A stretch of DNA of 64,000 nt from Pelomonas baiyunensis (GTDB taxonomy: Bacteria > Pseudomonadota > Gammaproteobacteria > Burkholderiales > Burkholderiaceae_C). The position numbers were made by a program, and so were the translations under genes. The notes below the pieces were generated by a model. It saw nothing but the letters and a program-made list of their open reading frames with translations. It made no database searches and had not been told where the DNA came from. Below, one piece after another: positions 27,964 to 35,385 of the stretch (positions within the stretch are counted from its first letter, which is position 1; each line of letters begins with the position of its first letter). The stretch covers positions 558,001 through 622,000 of the forward strand of contig NZ_JBIGIB010000001.1 in NCBI RefSeq assembly GCF_043555935.1. The letters run 5' to 3'.

Positions 27964-28437
27964 TTACTCAATGACGAACAGCGGCTGGCCGAACTCGACG
28001 GGTTGACCGTTCTCCACCAGAACCTTGGTGATCGTGCCGGTCTTGTCGGCTTCGATCTCGTTCATGATCTTCATCGCTTCGATGATGCAGATCGCTTCGC
28101 CTTCCTTGACCGACTGGCCGACGTCAGCAAACGGCTTGGCGTTGGGGCTGGACGCGCGGTAGAAGGTGCCGACCATGGGCGACTTGACGATGTGACCGGT
28201 CTCGGCGGCCGGCGCGGCCGGGGCGCTGGCAGCAGCCGGGGCGGCCGCAGCCACCGGGGCGGCGGCCATCATGACGGGCGCGGGCGCGGCGGCATAGACG
28301 GGCTGCACGGCGGCCGCGGCAGCGGCCGGATCGGCCTTGACGATGCGAACCTTGCCGTCGGCTTCGGTGATTTCCAGTTCGGAGATGTTCGATTCCGAGA
28401 CCAGATCGATCAGGGTTTTGAGCTTGCGCAGGTCCAT
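27964..28437 (-). CDS. accB: Biotin carboxyl carrier protein of acetyl-CoA carboxylase
   Basis: Carries the biotin that shuttles carboxyl groups from AccC to the carboxyltransferase. The 157-residue protein has an N-terminal part ([22 protein letters not shown]), an Ala/Pro linker (about residues 38-78) and a biotinyl domain with Lys123 in the [12 protein letters not shown] motif. Two ATG codons are adjacent. GGAG lies two bases before the first and five before the second, so I prefer the second, which also gives the family N-terminus. aroQ precedes it by 63 bp on the same strand. Confidence 0.96.
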   Translation of the reverse strand: MDLRKLKTLIDLVSESNISELEITEADGKVRIVKADPAAAAAAVQPVYAAAPAPVMMAAAPVAAAAPAAASAPAAPAAETGHIVKSPMVGTFYRASSPNAKPFADVGQSVKEGEAICIIEAMKIMNEIEADKTGTITKVLVENGQPVEFGQPLFVIE

Positions 28438-28500
28438 CATGACTCCAGGCGGTGTTGTTGTTGTCGGGGAAGAACGAAGGCGGAGGCCACGACCGGTGGG

Positions 28501-28944
28501 TCAGGCGCCCGCTTCCAACGATTCGAGGGCGTGACGCAGGGCGAGGCGATAGCCGTTGGCGCCCAGGCCACAAATGACGCCGACGGCCAGCTCACTCACA
28601 TAGCTGTGGTGGCGGAAGGCCTCGCGGCGGTGGATGTTCGAGAGGTGAACTTCGATGAAGGGCAGGGCCACGGCCGCGAGCGCGTCGCGGATGGCCACGC
28701 TGGTGTGCGTGTAGGCCGCCGGATTGATCAGGATGAAGCGCGTGCCATCCGTTCGGGCGGCCTGGATGCGGTCCACCAGGGCGCCTTCGTGGTTGCTTTG
28801 GAAGCTCACCAGGGTGGCGCCGGCTTCTGCGGCGATCGTGCTCAGTTCGGCGTCGATTTGCGCCAGAGTCTGCGCGCCGTACACCTCGGGCTCGCGGGTG
28901 CCGAGCAGGTTGAGGTTGGGGCCATGCAGGACGAGAACTTGCAT
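28501..28944 (-). CDS. aroQ: 3-dehydroquinate dehydratase, type II
   Basis: Converts 3-dehydroquinate to 3-dehydroshikimate in the shikimate pathway, through the dodecameric type II enzyme. Signature segments are [19 protein letters not shown] at the N-terminus with the catalytic Tyr, [33 protein letters not shown] and [20 protein letters not shown]. The ATG at 28944 is used; an in-frame TTG lies one codon upstream. The aroQ-accB-accC order is conserved in proteobacteria. Shikimate dehydrogenase aroE, the next pathway enzyme, is about 2 kb away in another operon. Confidence 0.97.
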   Translation of the reverse strand: MQVLVLHGPNLNLLGTREPEVYGAQTLAQIDAELSTIAAEAGATLVSFQSNHEGALVDRIQAARTDGTRFILINPAAYTHTSVAIRDALAAVALPFIEVHLSNIHRREAFRHHSYVSELAVGVICGLGANGYRLALRHALESLEAGA

Positions 28945-29029
28945 CAAACAGGTGGTGGCGCTGCGGACCCAAGGTCTAGAGAGCCGCCACTAAATTGAGG
29001 AAGGGCGAACTTTACGCGTTTTGAGCCCG

Positions 29030-29051
29030 ATTTCCCGTTGGATAGGGAAAT
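29030..29051 (-). terminator. Possible hairpin after the TlpA-like gene
   Basis: ATTTCCC and GGGAAAT pair around an eight-base loop, 46 bp beyond the stop of the minus-strand operon and ahead of the aroQ promoter region. It is short and AT-containing, and no T run follows on the minus strand (CGGGCTCAAAACG), so it is a weak candidate only. The rest of 28945-29096 shows no gene. Confidence 0.3.
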
Positions 29052-29096
29052 TCTCAGGGTCGGCCGCCTGTGATGGCCTGAAAGCCGCGGATGGGC

Positions 29097-29636
29097 TCAG
29101 GTTTTCGCGAGTTCGCGCAGGTCTTCGGGGTGGGTCACGCCCAAGCGGCGCCAGTGGATCTCGCCTTGGCGGTCGAACGCGAGCGAAAACGGCAGGCCAC
29201 CGGCTGGGTTGCCGAGTTCGCGCGCCAGGGCCAGCCCTTCAGCGCCGGCCAGTGCCACGGGAAAGTCCAGCGGCGTTTTCTGCAGGAAGGTTTTCACCGG
29301 CTCGGGCTGGTCCACGGCCAGGGCCAGCACTTGCCAGCCTTTCGAGCGGGCGTCTTTGTAGAACTGGTTGATGTCCGGCAGTTCCTTGACGCAAGGCGGG
29401 CACCAGGTCGCCCAGAAGTTCACGAGCAGGGGCTGGCCACGCCAGTGGGCCACGTCCAGTTCGGTGCCGTCGAGGGCGGTGAAGCGACGCGCCCAGAAAC
29501 TCTGAGCGGCCGGCGTCAGCTCGGGCGTGTGAAAGCGCCGCCAAGCCCATTGGGCGGCCAAGCCGGCCACCACGGACACACCGGCCGTGGCCAGAAAGGT
29601 GCGGCGCCAGTGCGCCGGCATGGGTTCATGTTTCAT
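29097..29636 (-). CDS. TlpA-like exported thioredoxin-fold protein (179 aa)
   Basis: Membrane-anchored or periplasmic thiol-disulfide protein. The N-terminus (RRTFLATAGVSVVAGLAAQWAW) is a signal/anchor. The thioredoxin fold carries a CPPC active site in NFWATWCPPCVKELPDINQFY and a typical cis-Pro (GGLPFSLAFDRQGEI). Family members reduce apocytochromes or other periplasmic proteins. The ATG at 29636 overlaps the upstream gene by 11 bp and has AGG upstream; an ATG at 29621 is possible but lacks a ribosome site. Last gene of the esterase-rnb-tonB-aroE-mtgA operon. The substrate is unknown. Confidence 0.85.
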   Translation of the reverse strand: MKHEPMPAHWRRTFLATAGVSVVAGLAAQWAWRRFHTPELTPAAQSFWARRFTALDGTELDVAHWRGQPLLVNFWATWCPPCVKELPDINQFYKDARSKGWQVLALAVDQPEPVKTFLQKTPLDFPVALAGAEGLALARELGNPAGGLPFSLAFDRQGEIHWRRLGVTHPEDLRELAKT

Positions 29637-30207
29637 CAAGTACCTGCTGCAGGGCGGCGAGATCACCGCGTTCCGTCTGGCCGCGCGCGTCGGGTTTGAG
29701 GGCGCCGCGCAGGTCGTCGAAGTCCAGGACGGTCAGGCAGAGTGTGACGCGCTCCTGCAGGGCGGGGCAGGGCACATCCAGGATGAGCATGTCCACCGCC
29801 CGGTTTCTCGGGCCGGTGGTTTCGGCCACGTCAAAACTCAGGCCGCGGTTCAGCAGGCCGATTTCGGCGGCCTTGGAGTCGTCGCAGTACAGCTGCAGGT
29901 GCAGGTTGGACAGCCGGGTGGCCGTGCCGCGCCACACCGCGCCGGTCAGGTGCGGGCGGAACTCGGCCAGCCGGGCCATCCACTGGGCCGCCAGCTCGCG
30001 CAGAGCGCGCAGCTCGCCGGGTTGGGTGTCGGCATGGAAGATGGCGATGTGCTCGCGCACCGCGTCTTCCACCGCATCGTTGTCGGGCAGGGCGCCGCGG
30101 GGCTGGCCCAGGTCACGGGCCGCGCGCTGCTTGGCCGGGCCCCAGTCCATGCCCTCGTCCACGATCAAACGGGCGGCGGCCGCAGCAATTTCTTCGGTCA
30201 GGCTCAT
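29626..30207 (-). CDS. Conserved protein of unknown function between mtgA and tlpA (193 aa)
   Basis: I do not recognise the family. The protein is soluble, with no signal peptide or membrane segment. The first 75 residues look helical ([33 protein letters not shown]), and a mixed alpha/beta part follows (ATRLSNLHLQLYCDDSKAAEIGLLNRGLSF, ending VTLCLTVLDFDDLRGAL). It overlaps mtgA (ATGA) upstream and the TlpA-like gene by 11 bp downstream, so it is part of the transcript. The helical N-terminus, with an acidic patch and DWGPAK, might bind nucleotide or protein; nothing more can be said. Confidence 0.75.
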   Translation of the reverse strand: MSLTEEIAAAAARLIVDEGMDWGPAKQRAARDLGQPRGALPDNDAVEDAVREHIAIFHADTQPGELRALRELAAQWMARLAEFRPHLTGAVWRGTATRLSNLHLQLYCDDSKAAEIGLLNRGLSFDVAETTGPRNRAVDMLILDVPCPALQERVTLCLTVLDFDDLRGALKPDARGQTERGDLAALQQVLDET

Positions 30208-30920
30208 GGCAATTGGGCGCTGGGCATGCGAGCGGCAATCACGGCGGCTCGGCCCAGCACGTACGGTGACGCGGGCTGCCGCTCAAACCGCTTGGGGGCC
30301 GGCAGCATCACGGCCAGGCGTGCGGCCTCGAAGGTGCCGAGCCGGGCGGCGTCGGTGCGGAAGTAGTGGCGGGCGGCGGCTTGCGCGCCGAACAGGCCTT
30401 CGCCCCACTCGACGTGGTTCAGGTAGATCTCCAGCAAGCGGCGTTTGTCCAGCAGCCCTTCGAGCATCAAGGTCAGCACCAACTCCTGGCCTTTGCGCAG
30501 CAAGGTGCGCTCGCCGGAAAGGAACAGGTTCTTGGCCAACTGCTGGCTGATGGTCGAGCCGCCCACCACCTTGGCGGTGGTTTTGCCGCGCGCTTCGGCG
30601 CGGGCTTGCGCGCGCTCGTTTTTCTTCCAGGCGCTTTGCAGGGCTTCCCAGTCCACGCCGCCGTGGGTGGCGAAGGAGTCGTCCTCACTCGCGATCACCG
30701 CACGCTTGAGCGTGATGGGCAACTGGCTGTCGTCCACCCAGGTTTGAGACCACGCGAGCTGATGTTGGTCGCGCACCAGCCGCAAGGCTTCGCTACGTTG
30801 GAAGGTGGTGGATTGCGGCGCCAGCCAGCGCATGGCCAGGATGCGTGCGCCGAACCACAGTTGCAGGCACAGCACTGCAAGGGACAGAACGGCCAGCAGT
30901 CGCGTGAGCCGCTGCTTCAC
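30204..30920 (-). CDS. mtgA: Monofunctional peptidoglycan glycosyltransferase MtgA
   Basis: Membrane-anchored GT51 enzyme that polymerises lipid II into glycan strands without transpeptidase activity. The 238-residue protein has one N-terminal transmembrane segment ([21 protein letters not shown]). The GT51 motifs follow: [17 protein letters not shown] with the catalytic Glu, [28 protein letters not shown], and [26 protein letters not shown]. It starts with GTG overlapping the aroE stop (GTGA). It links to Mpl and the lytic transglycosylase elsewhere in the window only by pathway. Confidence 0.96.
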   Translation of the reverse strand: MKQRLTRLLAVLSLAVLCLQLWFGARILAMRWLAPQSTTFQRSEALRLVRDQHQLAWSQTWVDDSQLPITLKRAVIASEDDSFATHGGVDWEALQSAWKKNERAQARAEARGKTTAKVVGGSTISQQLAKNLFLSGERTLLRKGQELVLTLMLEGLLDKRRLLEIYLNHVEWGEGLFGAQAAARHYFRTDAARLGTFEAARLAVMLPAPKRFERQPASPYVLGRAAVIAARMPSAQLP

Positions 30921-31774
30921 AGGCTGGCCCTCATGGCGCGCAGCACCGGCCCGGTGTCGGGTCGCACGCCGCGCCAGAAGTGAAAGGCTTCGGCCGCCTG
31001 CTCCACCAGCATGCCCAGGCCGTCGCGCGGCTCGGCACCGTGCGCGGCCGCCCAGTCCAGGAAGGGCTGGGCTTTGGGGCCGTACATCATGTCCACCACC
31101 AGCGCGCCGGGGCGCAGCACCTGGGCGCCGACGGGCGAGGCCTCGCCGGCCAGGCTGCTGCTGGTGGCGTTGATCACCACGTCCTGCGTGGCCGGCGCAT
31201 CGGCCAGCGTGGCGGCGGCGAGCCTGACACCCAGCTGCTGCCCCAACTGGGCATGGCTGGCCACCAGGGCCTGTGCCTTGTCGACCGAGCGGTTGACCAC
31301 GGTGACTTGCGCCGGCCGGGCGGCCATCAGGCTGCCCAGCACGCCGGCAGCGGCACCCCCGGCGCCCACCAGCAGCACCTGCACGCCTTGCAGCGGGCGG
31401 GCGGCGTTGTGCTGGATGTCGTTCACCAGGCCGGCACCGTCGGTGTTGTCGCCCACCCAGCCGTCCGCATCAAAGCGCAGGGTGTTGACGGCGCCGCCCA
31501 GTTCCGCGCGCTCGGTGCGGCGGGTGGCCAGTGCGAACGCCTCGAACTTGAACGGCACGGTCACGTTGCAACCCTTGGCTCCCGCGGCTGCGAACGCGCG
31601 AAGCGTCGCCTCAAAGCCGTCCAGCGGCGCCAGCAGGCGCTCGTAGTGCAGCGCCTGCCCGGTCTGATCGGCAAACAGGGCGTGGATGGTGGGGGAGCGG
31701 CTGTGTTCGACCGGGTGGCCGACCACGGCGTAGCGGTCAGGCGCCGGGCCGCTGGCGGCGGGGTGGGCATTCAT
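30917..31774 (-). CDS. aroE: Shikimate dehydrogenase (NADP+)
   Basis: Reduces 3-dehydroshikimate to shikimate. The 285-residue protein contains the substrate domain ([56 protein letters not shown]) with the catalytic Lys and Asp. The NADP-binding [23 protein letters not shown] and [12 protein letters not shown] segments follow. The ATG overlaps the stop of the TonB-like gene (ATGA), and the stop overlaps the mtgA GTG, so it is embedded in the operon. Confidence 0.97.
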   Translation of the reverse strand: MNAHPAASGPAPDRYAVVGHPVEHSRSPTIHALFADQTGQALHYERLLAPLDGFEATLRAFAAAGAKGCNVTVPFKFEAFALATRRTERAELGGAVNTLRFDADGWVGDNTDGAGLVNDIQHNAARPLQGVQVLLVGAGGAAAGVLGSLMAARPAQVTVVNRSVDKAQALVASHAQLGQQLGVRLAAATLADAPATQDVVINATSSSLAGEASPVGAQVLRPGALVVDMMYGPKAQPFLDWAAAHGAEPRDGLGMLVEQAAEAFHFWRGVRPDTGPVLRAMRASL

Positions 31775-32625
31775 GGGGCTTGTCCTGCGAGGCTGGTTTC
31801 CAGGCCCTCGTCACGCGTGAAACGAAAGCGCGAGGTGATGACCAGCACCTCGGCGCCGCGCAGCATCTCGGCACTGAAGTTGCCGAAGGGCGAGGCCGCC
31901 TGCACGATGGCCACGGCCCGCTTGTCCAGCGTGGCGTTGCCGCTGGGGGCCACGATTTCGGTCTCGATGACGCGGCCCTTGTGGTCAATGTGGATGTTCA
32001 TCGTCAGCTCGCCGTAGAGCTTTTTGCCGCGGTACTCGGGGAAGTCGCGCGTGCCGCGTTCCTCGATGCGGCGGCGCAGTGCGTCGTAGTACTGCGCGTA
32101 CACCACCTCGCGGGTGGCCGGGCTGATGTAGCGCTTGCGCGGCCGGGCGCTTTCTTCGTTGACGCGCTTTTCAATCTCGGCGAGCAGGTCCACCAGTTGA
32201 CGCCGCTTTTCGGCTTGCGCGCGCTCGGTCGGGTCGCTCTTTTCACGCCGCGGGTCGGGCGGCGGCAGCAGGGCCAGTTCGCGCCGCACCTGGGTCAGCA
32301 GTTGTTGCTGCTGCTCTTGCAGCTTGGTGATCTGGGTGTGCGCGGCCTCGGCGGCGTCGCCCTTCTCGCTGTGGCGGGCTGGGGGCAGGGGCGAGGTGGC
32401 GCGGCCGGTTTCCAGGTTGCCGCCGCCGGCCAGGTTGGCTTGGGCCAGCGCGGCGGCCTTGGTGGGCAGTTCGTTGGAGCGGGTGTTGACCAGCACCACC
32501 TCCAGCGGCGTGTCCTGGAAGATGCGGTTGAACGCTTCGGGCGCGGCGATGCGCAGGCTCAGCAAGGCGCCGTGAACCCCCAGCGACAAGGCCAGGGCGA
32601 TCTGCAGCGTGCTGAACCGGCGCAT
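31771..32625 (-). CDS. TonB-like energy transducer family protein (284 aa)
   Basis: One N-terminal transmembrane helix ([20 protein letters not shown]), then a periplasmic region with a Gln/Glu/Arg-rich coiled coil (about residues 92-170, [19 protein letters not shown]). The C-terminal TonB-like domain reads [29 protein letters not shown] with [30 protein letters not shown]. No exbB or exbD is nearby. The start ATG is one base past the rnb stop; an upstream GTG lies inside rnb. Its neighbours suggest an envelope housekeeping role rather than a dedicated siderophore system, but this is inference. Confidence 0.85.
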   Translation of the reverse strand: MRRFSTLQIALALSLGVHGALLSLRIAAPEAFNRIFQDTPLEVVLVNTRSNELPTKAAALAQANLAGGGNLETGRATSPLPPARHSEKGDAAEAAHTQITKLQEQQQQLLTQVRRELALLPPPDPRREKSDPTERAQAEKRRQLVDLLAEIEKRVNEESARPRKRYISPATREVVYAQYYDALRRRIEERGTRDFPEYRGKKLYGELTMNIHIDHKGRVIETEIVAPSGNATLDKRAVAIVQAASPFGNFSAEMLRGAEVLVITSRFRFTRDEGLETSLAGQAP

Positions 32626-32626
32626 G

Positions 32627-34669
32627 TCAGCTGTGGCTGGCCGGTGCGGCGGCGGTGTCGCCGTCGGCACCTCCGTCGTTCAGGTCGATGGCCAGCGTCA
32701 GCGGTGCGGCGGCGGCTTCCAGCTCGTCGTCGTCACCGTCCGGCTCGGCCTCGGCGGCCACTTCATCGAGGCGCTCCACCAGCGTGGCGTGCACATCCAG
32801 CGTCATCTCATCCAGGCCGGTGATGCGCACCTTCACGTGGCTGCCGCGCGGCAGGGGCTCGCAACCCAGTGCCTTGAACACCAGCGGCAGGTCGTCCGCG
32901 CGTACCAGGCCTTCCTTCATGACGGTGGCGGTCAGCTCGGTGGTGGCGTTCTGCTGCAGCCAGCGCAGCGTCCAGAAGCGCTCGATGCCGTTCTGGAAGC
33001 CGTTGTAGGCGGCGTAGGCCGCCTCGAAGCCCGAGATGATGGAGAAGAGCTGCGCGTCCTTCGGCTTGAAGGGCGCCACCAGCGCGGCCGTCTTGCCGTG
33101 GCGGGCGGCCGCGATGATTTGCCACTGGTTGACCAGGTCCACATAGCGACGCAGTGGCGAGCTGGCCCAGGTGTAGCTGGCCACGCCCATGCCGGCGTGG
33201 GGCAGGGCCTTCACGCCCATGCGCACCTTGATGCCGGGCGCCAGGCTGGCCTGGCTGCGGTAGATGCCGGGCAGGCCCAGTTCGGCCAGCCAGCCGCCCC
33301 AGGCTGAGTTGGCCAGGATCATGGCCTCGGCCACGATGAGGTCGAGCGAACTGCCGCGGGCACGCACGCTGATCTCGACCGACTCGGTGCCGTCCGGCGC
33401 TTCCGAGCGCTCGCCGGCGAGGCGGAAGTTGTAGTCCGGCCGGTTGAAGTTCTCGGGCTTGCCGCGCACCACCTCGCGCTGCGCCTTCAGGTGCTTGGCC
33501 AGGCGCCAGGTGAAGGCGAGTTCGGGCGCGAAGGCGTAGTCGGCCGGCGCCTCGCCCGACAGCGTGGCATCGGTGACGATGCCGTCCAGCTTGTCGTGGC
33601 GCAGGTTGGCGGCGATGTGCACGCGCTCCAGCTTGGTTTCGCGCGAGGTGACCTCAAACGTTGCCTCATCCATCGTGAAGTAGATGGACACCGCCGGGCA
33701 GTCGCGGCCTTCGATCAGCGTGTAGGCCTGCACCACCTCGTCGGGCAGCATGGTCAGCTTCCAACCCGGCATGTAGACGGTGGACAGCCGCTCGCGGGCC
33801 ACCTTGTCTACGGCCGAGTCCGGCGTGATGGCCAGGCCCGGTGCGGCGATGTGCACGCCGAAGGTGACGGTGCCGGTGCCCAGCCCCTGCACGGAGAGCG
33901 CGTCGTCGATTTCGGTGGTTTGCGAGTCGTCGATGGAGAAGGCGCGGGCCGGGCTCAAGGCCAGCTCGTCCTTGATCTCCGGTGCCGTCAGCGCGGGGAA
34001 GCCGGTGCCCTTGGGGAAGTTCTCGAACAGGAAGCGCTTCCAGTGGAACTGGTAGGCGCTGGTGATGGCGCCTGCGGCCTGCAGCAGGTCCAGCGGCGCC
34101 TTGTGGGCGAGCTTGCTCGCCTCCACCACGGCCTTGTACTCGGGTCCGTTCTTGTCGGGCTTGAAGAGGATCTTGTAGATCTGGTCCTGGATGGGCTGCG
34201 GGCAGGTGCCGGCCACCAGCTCTTGCGCCCAGGCTTCGATCTGCAAGGCCTGCTGGCGCTTGCGCTCGATGCCCAGCAGCGCGGCCTTCACGGTTTCTTC
34301 CGGCGCCTTCTTGAACTGGCCTTTGCCGGCGCGGCGGAAGTAGTGCGGCGCATCGAACAGGCGGAACAGCGCAGCGGCTTGCTGCACCACGCCGGCCTTG
34401 GCGTCGAAGTAGTCGCGTGCCAGGTCGGCAAAGCCGAACTCGCCCTCGGGGGCGAACTCCCAGGCCAGGTCCAGGTCGATCTCGTCGGCCAGTTGGCGGC
34501 CCTCGGCCAGCAGCACGGCGGGGGCGGGCTGCTCGAACTTCAGCAGCACATTGGCCGACTTGACCTTGACCCGCTTGCCCGAGTCGAGCTCCACCTGCAG
34601 CGAGGCATCGGCCTCGCTCATCACACGGCCGGCGAGGAATTTGCCGGCGTCATCAAACAGCGCAAACAT
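32627..34669 (-). CDS. RNB-domain 3'-5' exoribonuclease, RNase II/R family (680 aa)
   Basis: Processive hydrolytic RNase. The RNB catalytic core starts near residue 235. The Mg-binding motif AFSIDDSQTTEIDDALS is visible, followed by GVHIAAPGLAITPDSAVDKVARERLSTVYMPG and the WASSPLRRYVDLVNQWQI block, and a C-terminal S1-like part (GSHVKVRITGLDEMTLDVHATLVERLDE). The N-terminal ~230 residues do not show the two cold-shock domains of enterobacterial RNase II or R. Instead they contain FALFDDAGKFLAGRVMSEADASLQVEL and a helical, winged-helix-like region. The tail is acidic. It sits 17 bp after the YqiA-like gene. Confidence 0.88.
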   Translation of the reverse strand: MFALFDDAGKFLAGRVMSEADASLQVELDSGKRVKVKSANVLLKFEQPAPAVLLAEGRQLADEIDLDLAWEFAPEGEFGFADLARDYFDAKAGVVQQAAALFRLFDAPHYFRRAGKGQFKKAPEETVKAALLGIERKRQQALQIEAWAQELVAGTCPQPIQDQIYKILFKPDKNGPEYKAVVEASKLAHKAPLDLLQAAGAITSAYQFHWKRFLFENFPKGTGFPALTAPEIKDELALSPARAFSIDDSQTTEIDDALSVQGLGTGTVTFGVHIAAPGLAITPDSAVDKVARERLSTVYMPGWKLTMLPDEVVQAYTLIEGRDCPAVSIYFTMDEATFEVTSRETKLERVHIAANLRHDKLDGIVTDATLSGEAPADYAFAPELAFTWRLAKHLKAQREVVRGKPENFNRPDYNFRLAGERSEAPDGTESVEISVRARGSSLDLIVAEAMILANSAWGGWLAELGLPGIYRSQASLAPGIKVRMGVKALPHAGMGVASYTWASSPLRRYVDLVNQWQIIAAARHGKTAALVAPFKPKDAQLFSIISGFEAAYAAYNGFQNGIERFWTLRWLQQNATTELTATVMKEGLVRADDLPLVFKALGCEPLPRGSHVKVRITGLDEMTLDVHATLVERLDEVAAEAEPDGDDDELEAAAAPLTLAIDLNDGGADGDTAAAPASHS

Positions 34670-34686
34670 AGGCGGCGGATTCTCCC

Positions 34687-35274
34687 CTACCCGAGCAGGT
34701 GCGCCGCCAAGCCGGGCAGGTGGTTTTCAAAGTCGGTCAGGCCGTGGTCGCTGCCCTCCAGCACCTCGCCGTCGCAGCCGGCGTAGCGCGCCAGCATTTC
34801 GCGCCAGTCCAGCAGTTCGTCGCCCTTGGCGATCAGCGCGTAGTAACGCTGCGGCTGCGTCAGGCGAGGTGGCGTCAGCGCCTGCAACTCCGCCACGTGC
34901 TGGGCGGTGAACTCGAATTGCAGCGCCGGGTCGTGCCAGGCCGTCAGCGTGCCAATGTGCCGGGCCAGATCGCGCGCCGGGTTGACGGCCGGGTTCAGCA
35001 CTGCCACTCGCCAGCCGCGTTGCGCGGGCTGCTCGGCCAGCGCCGTGGCGTAGAAACCGCCGAGCGAGCTGCCAATGACCGCCACCCCGCTGCGCGGCCA
35101 GCCCGCCACGCGCTCCATGACCCAGGCCAGCGCATCCAGCGGCGACGGCGGCAACTGCGGGCACTCGAAGGTCAGGCCGGGCTGCTGGGCGGCCCATTCG
35201 GCCATGCGCCGCGCCTTGGCGGAGGCGGGCGACGAGCGAAAACCATGCAGATACAACAGATGCGTGAGCGCCAT
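34687..35274 (-). CDS. YqiA/YcfP-like alpha/beta-hydrolase (195 aa)
   Basis: Small cytoplasmic esterase of the YqiA group. Features: LLYLHGFRSSPASAKARRM at the N-terminus (oxyanion region), the nucleophile elbow GSSLGGFYATALAE with Ser near residue 69, a late Asp in the ALIAKGDELLDWREM segment, and the catalytic His in GSDHGLTDFENHL. The natural substrate is unknown; members hydrolyse short acyl esters in vitro. It is the first gene of a seven-gene minus-strand operon and is divergent from the metalloprotease gene, with 111 bp between starts. In-frame sequence upstream of this ATG was rejected. Confidence 0.87.
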   Translation of the reverse strand: MALTHLLYLHGFRSSPASAKARRMAEWAAQQPGLTFECPQLPPSPLDALAWVMERVAGWPRSGVAVIGSSLGGFYATALAEQPAQRGWRVAVLNPAVNPARDLARHIGTLTAWHDPALQFEFTAQHVAELQALTPPRLTQPQRYYALIAKGDELLDWREMLARYAGCDGEVLEGSDHGLTDFENHLPGLAAHLLG

Positions 35275-35385
35275 GACGGAAGTTTTTGCGTGAGATTCGG
35301 CGCGCCGGCGACGGGGGCGGACGCGGATTGACGCGAGTGTCGCTGCGCCCCACAGTCCGCGGCTTTTGTTTCCTTCGGTCACACC

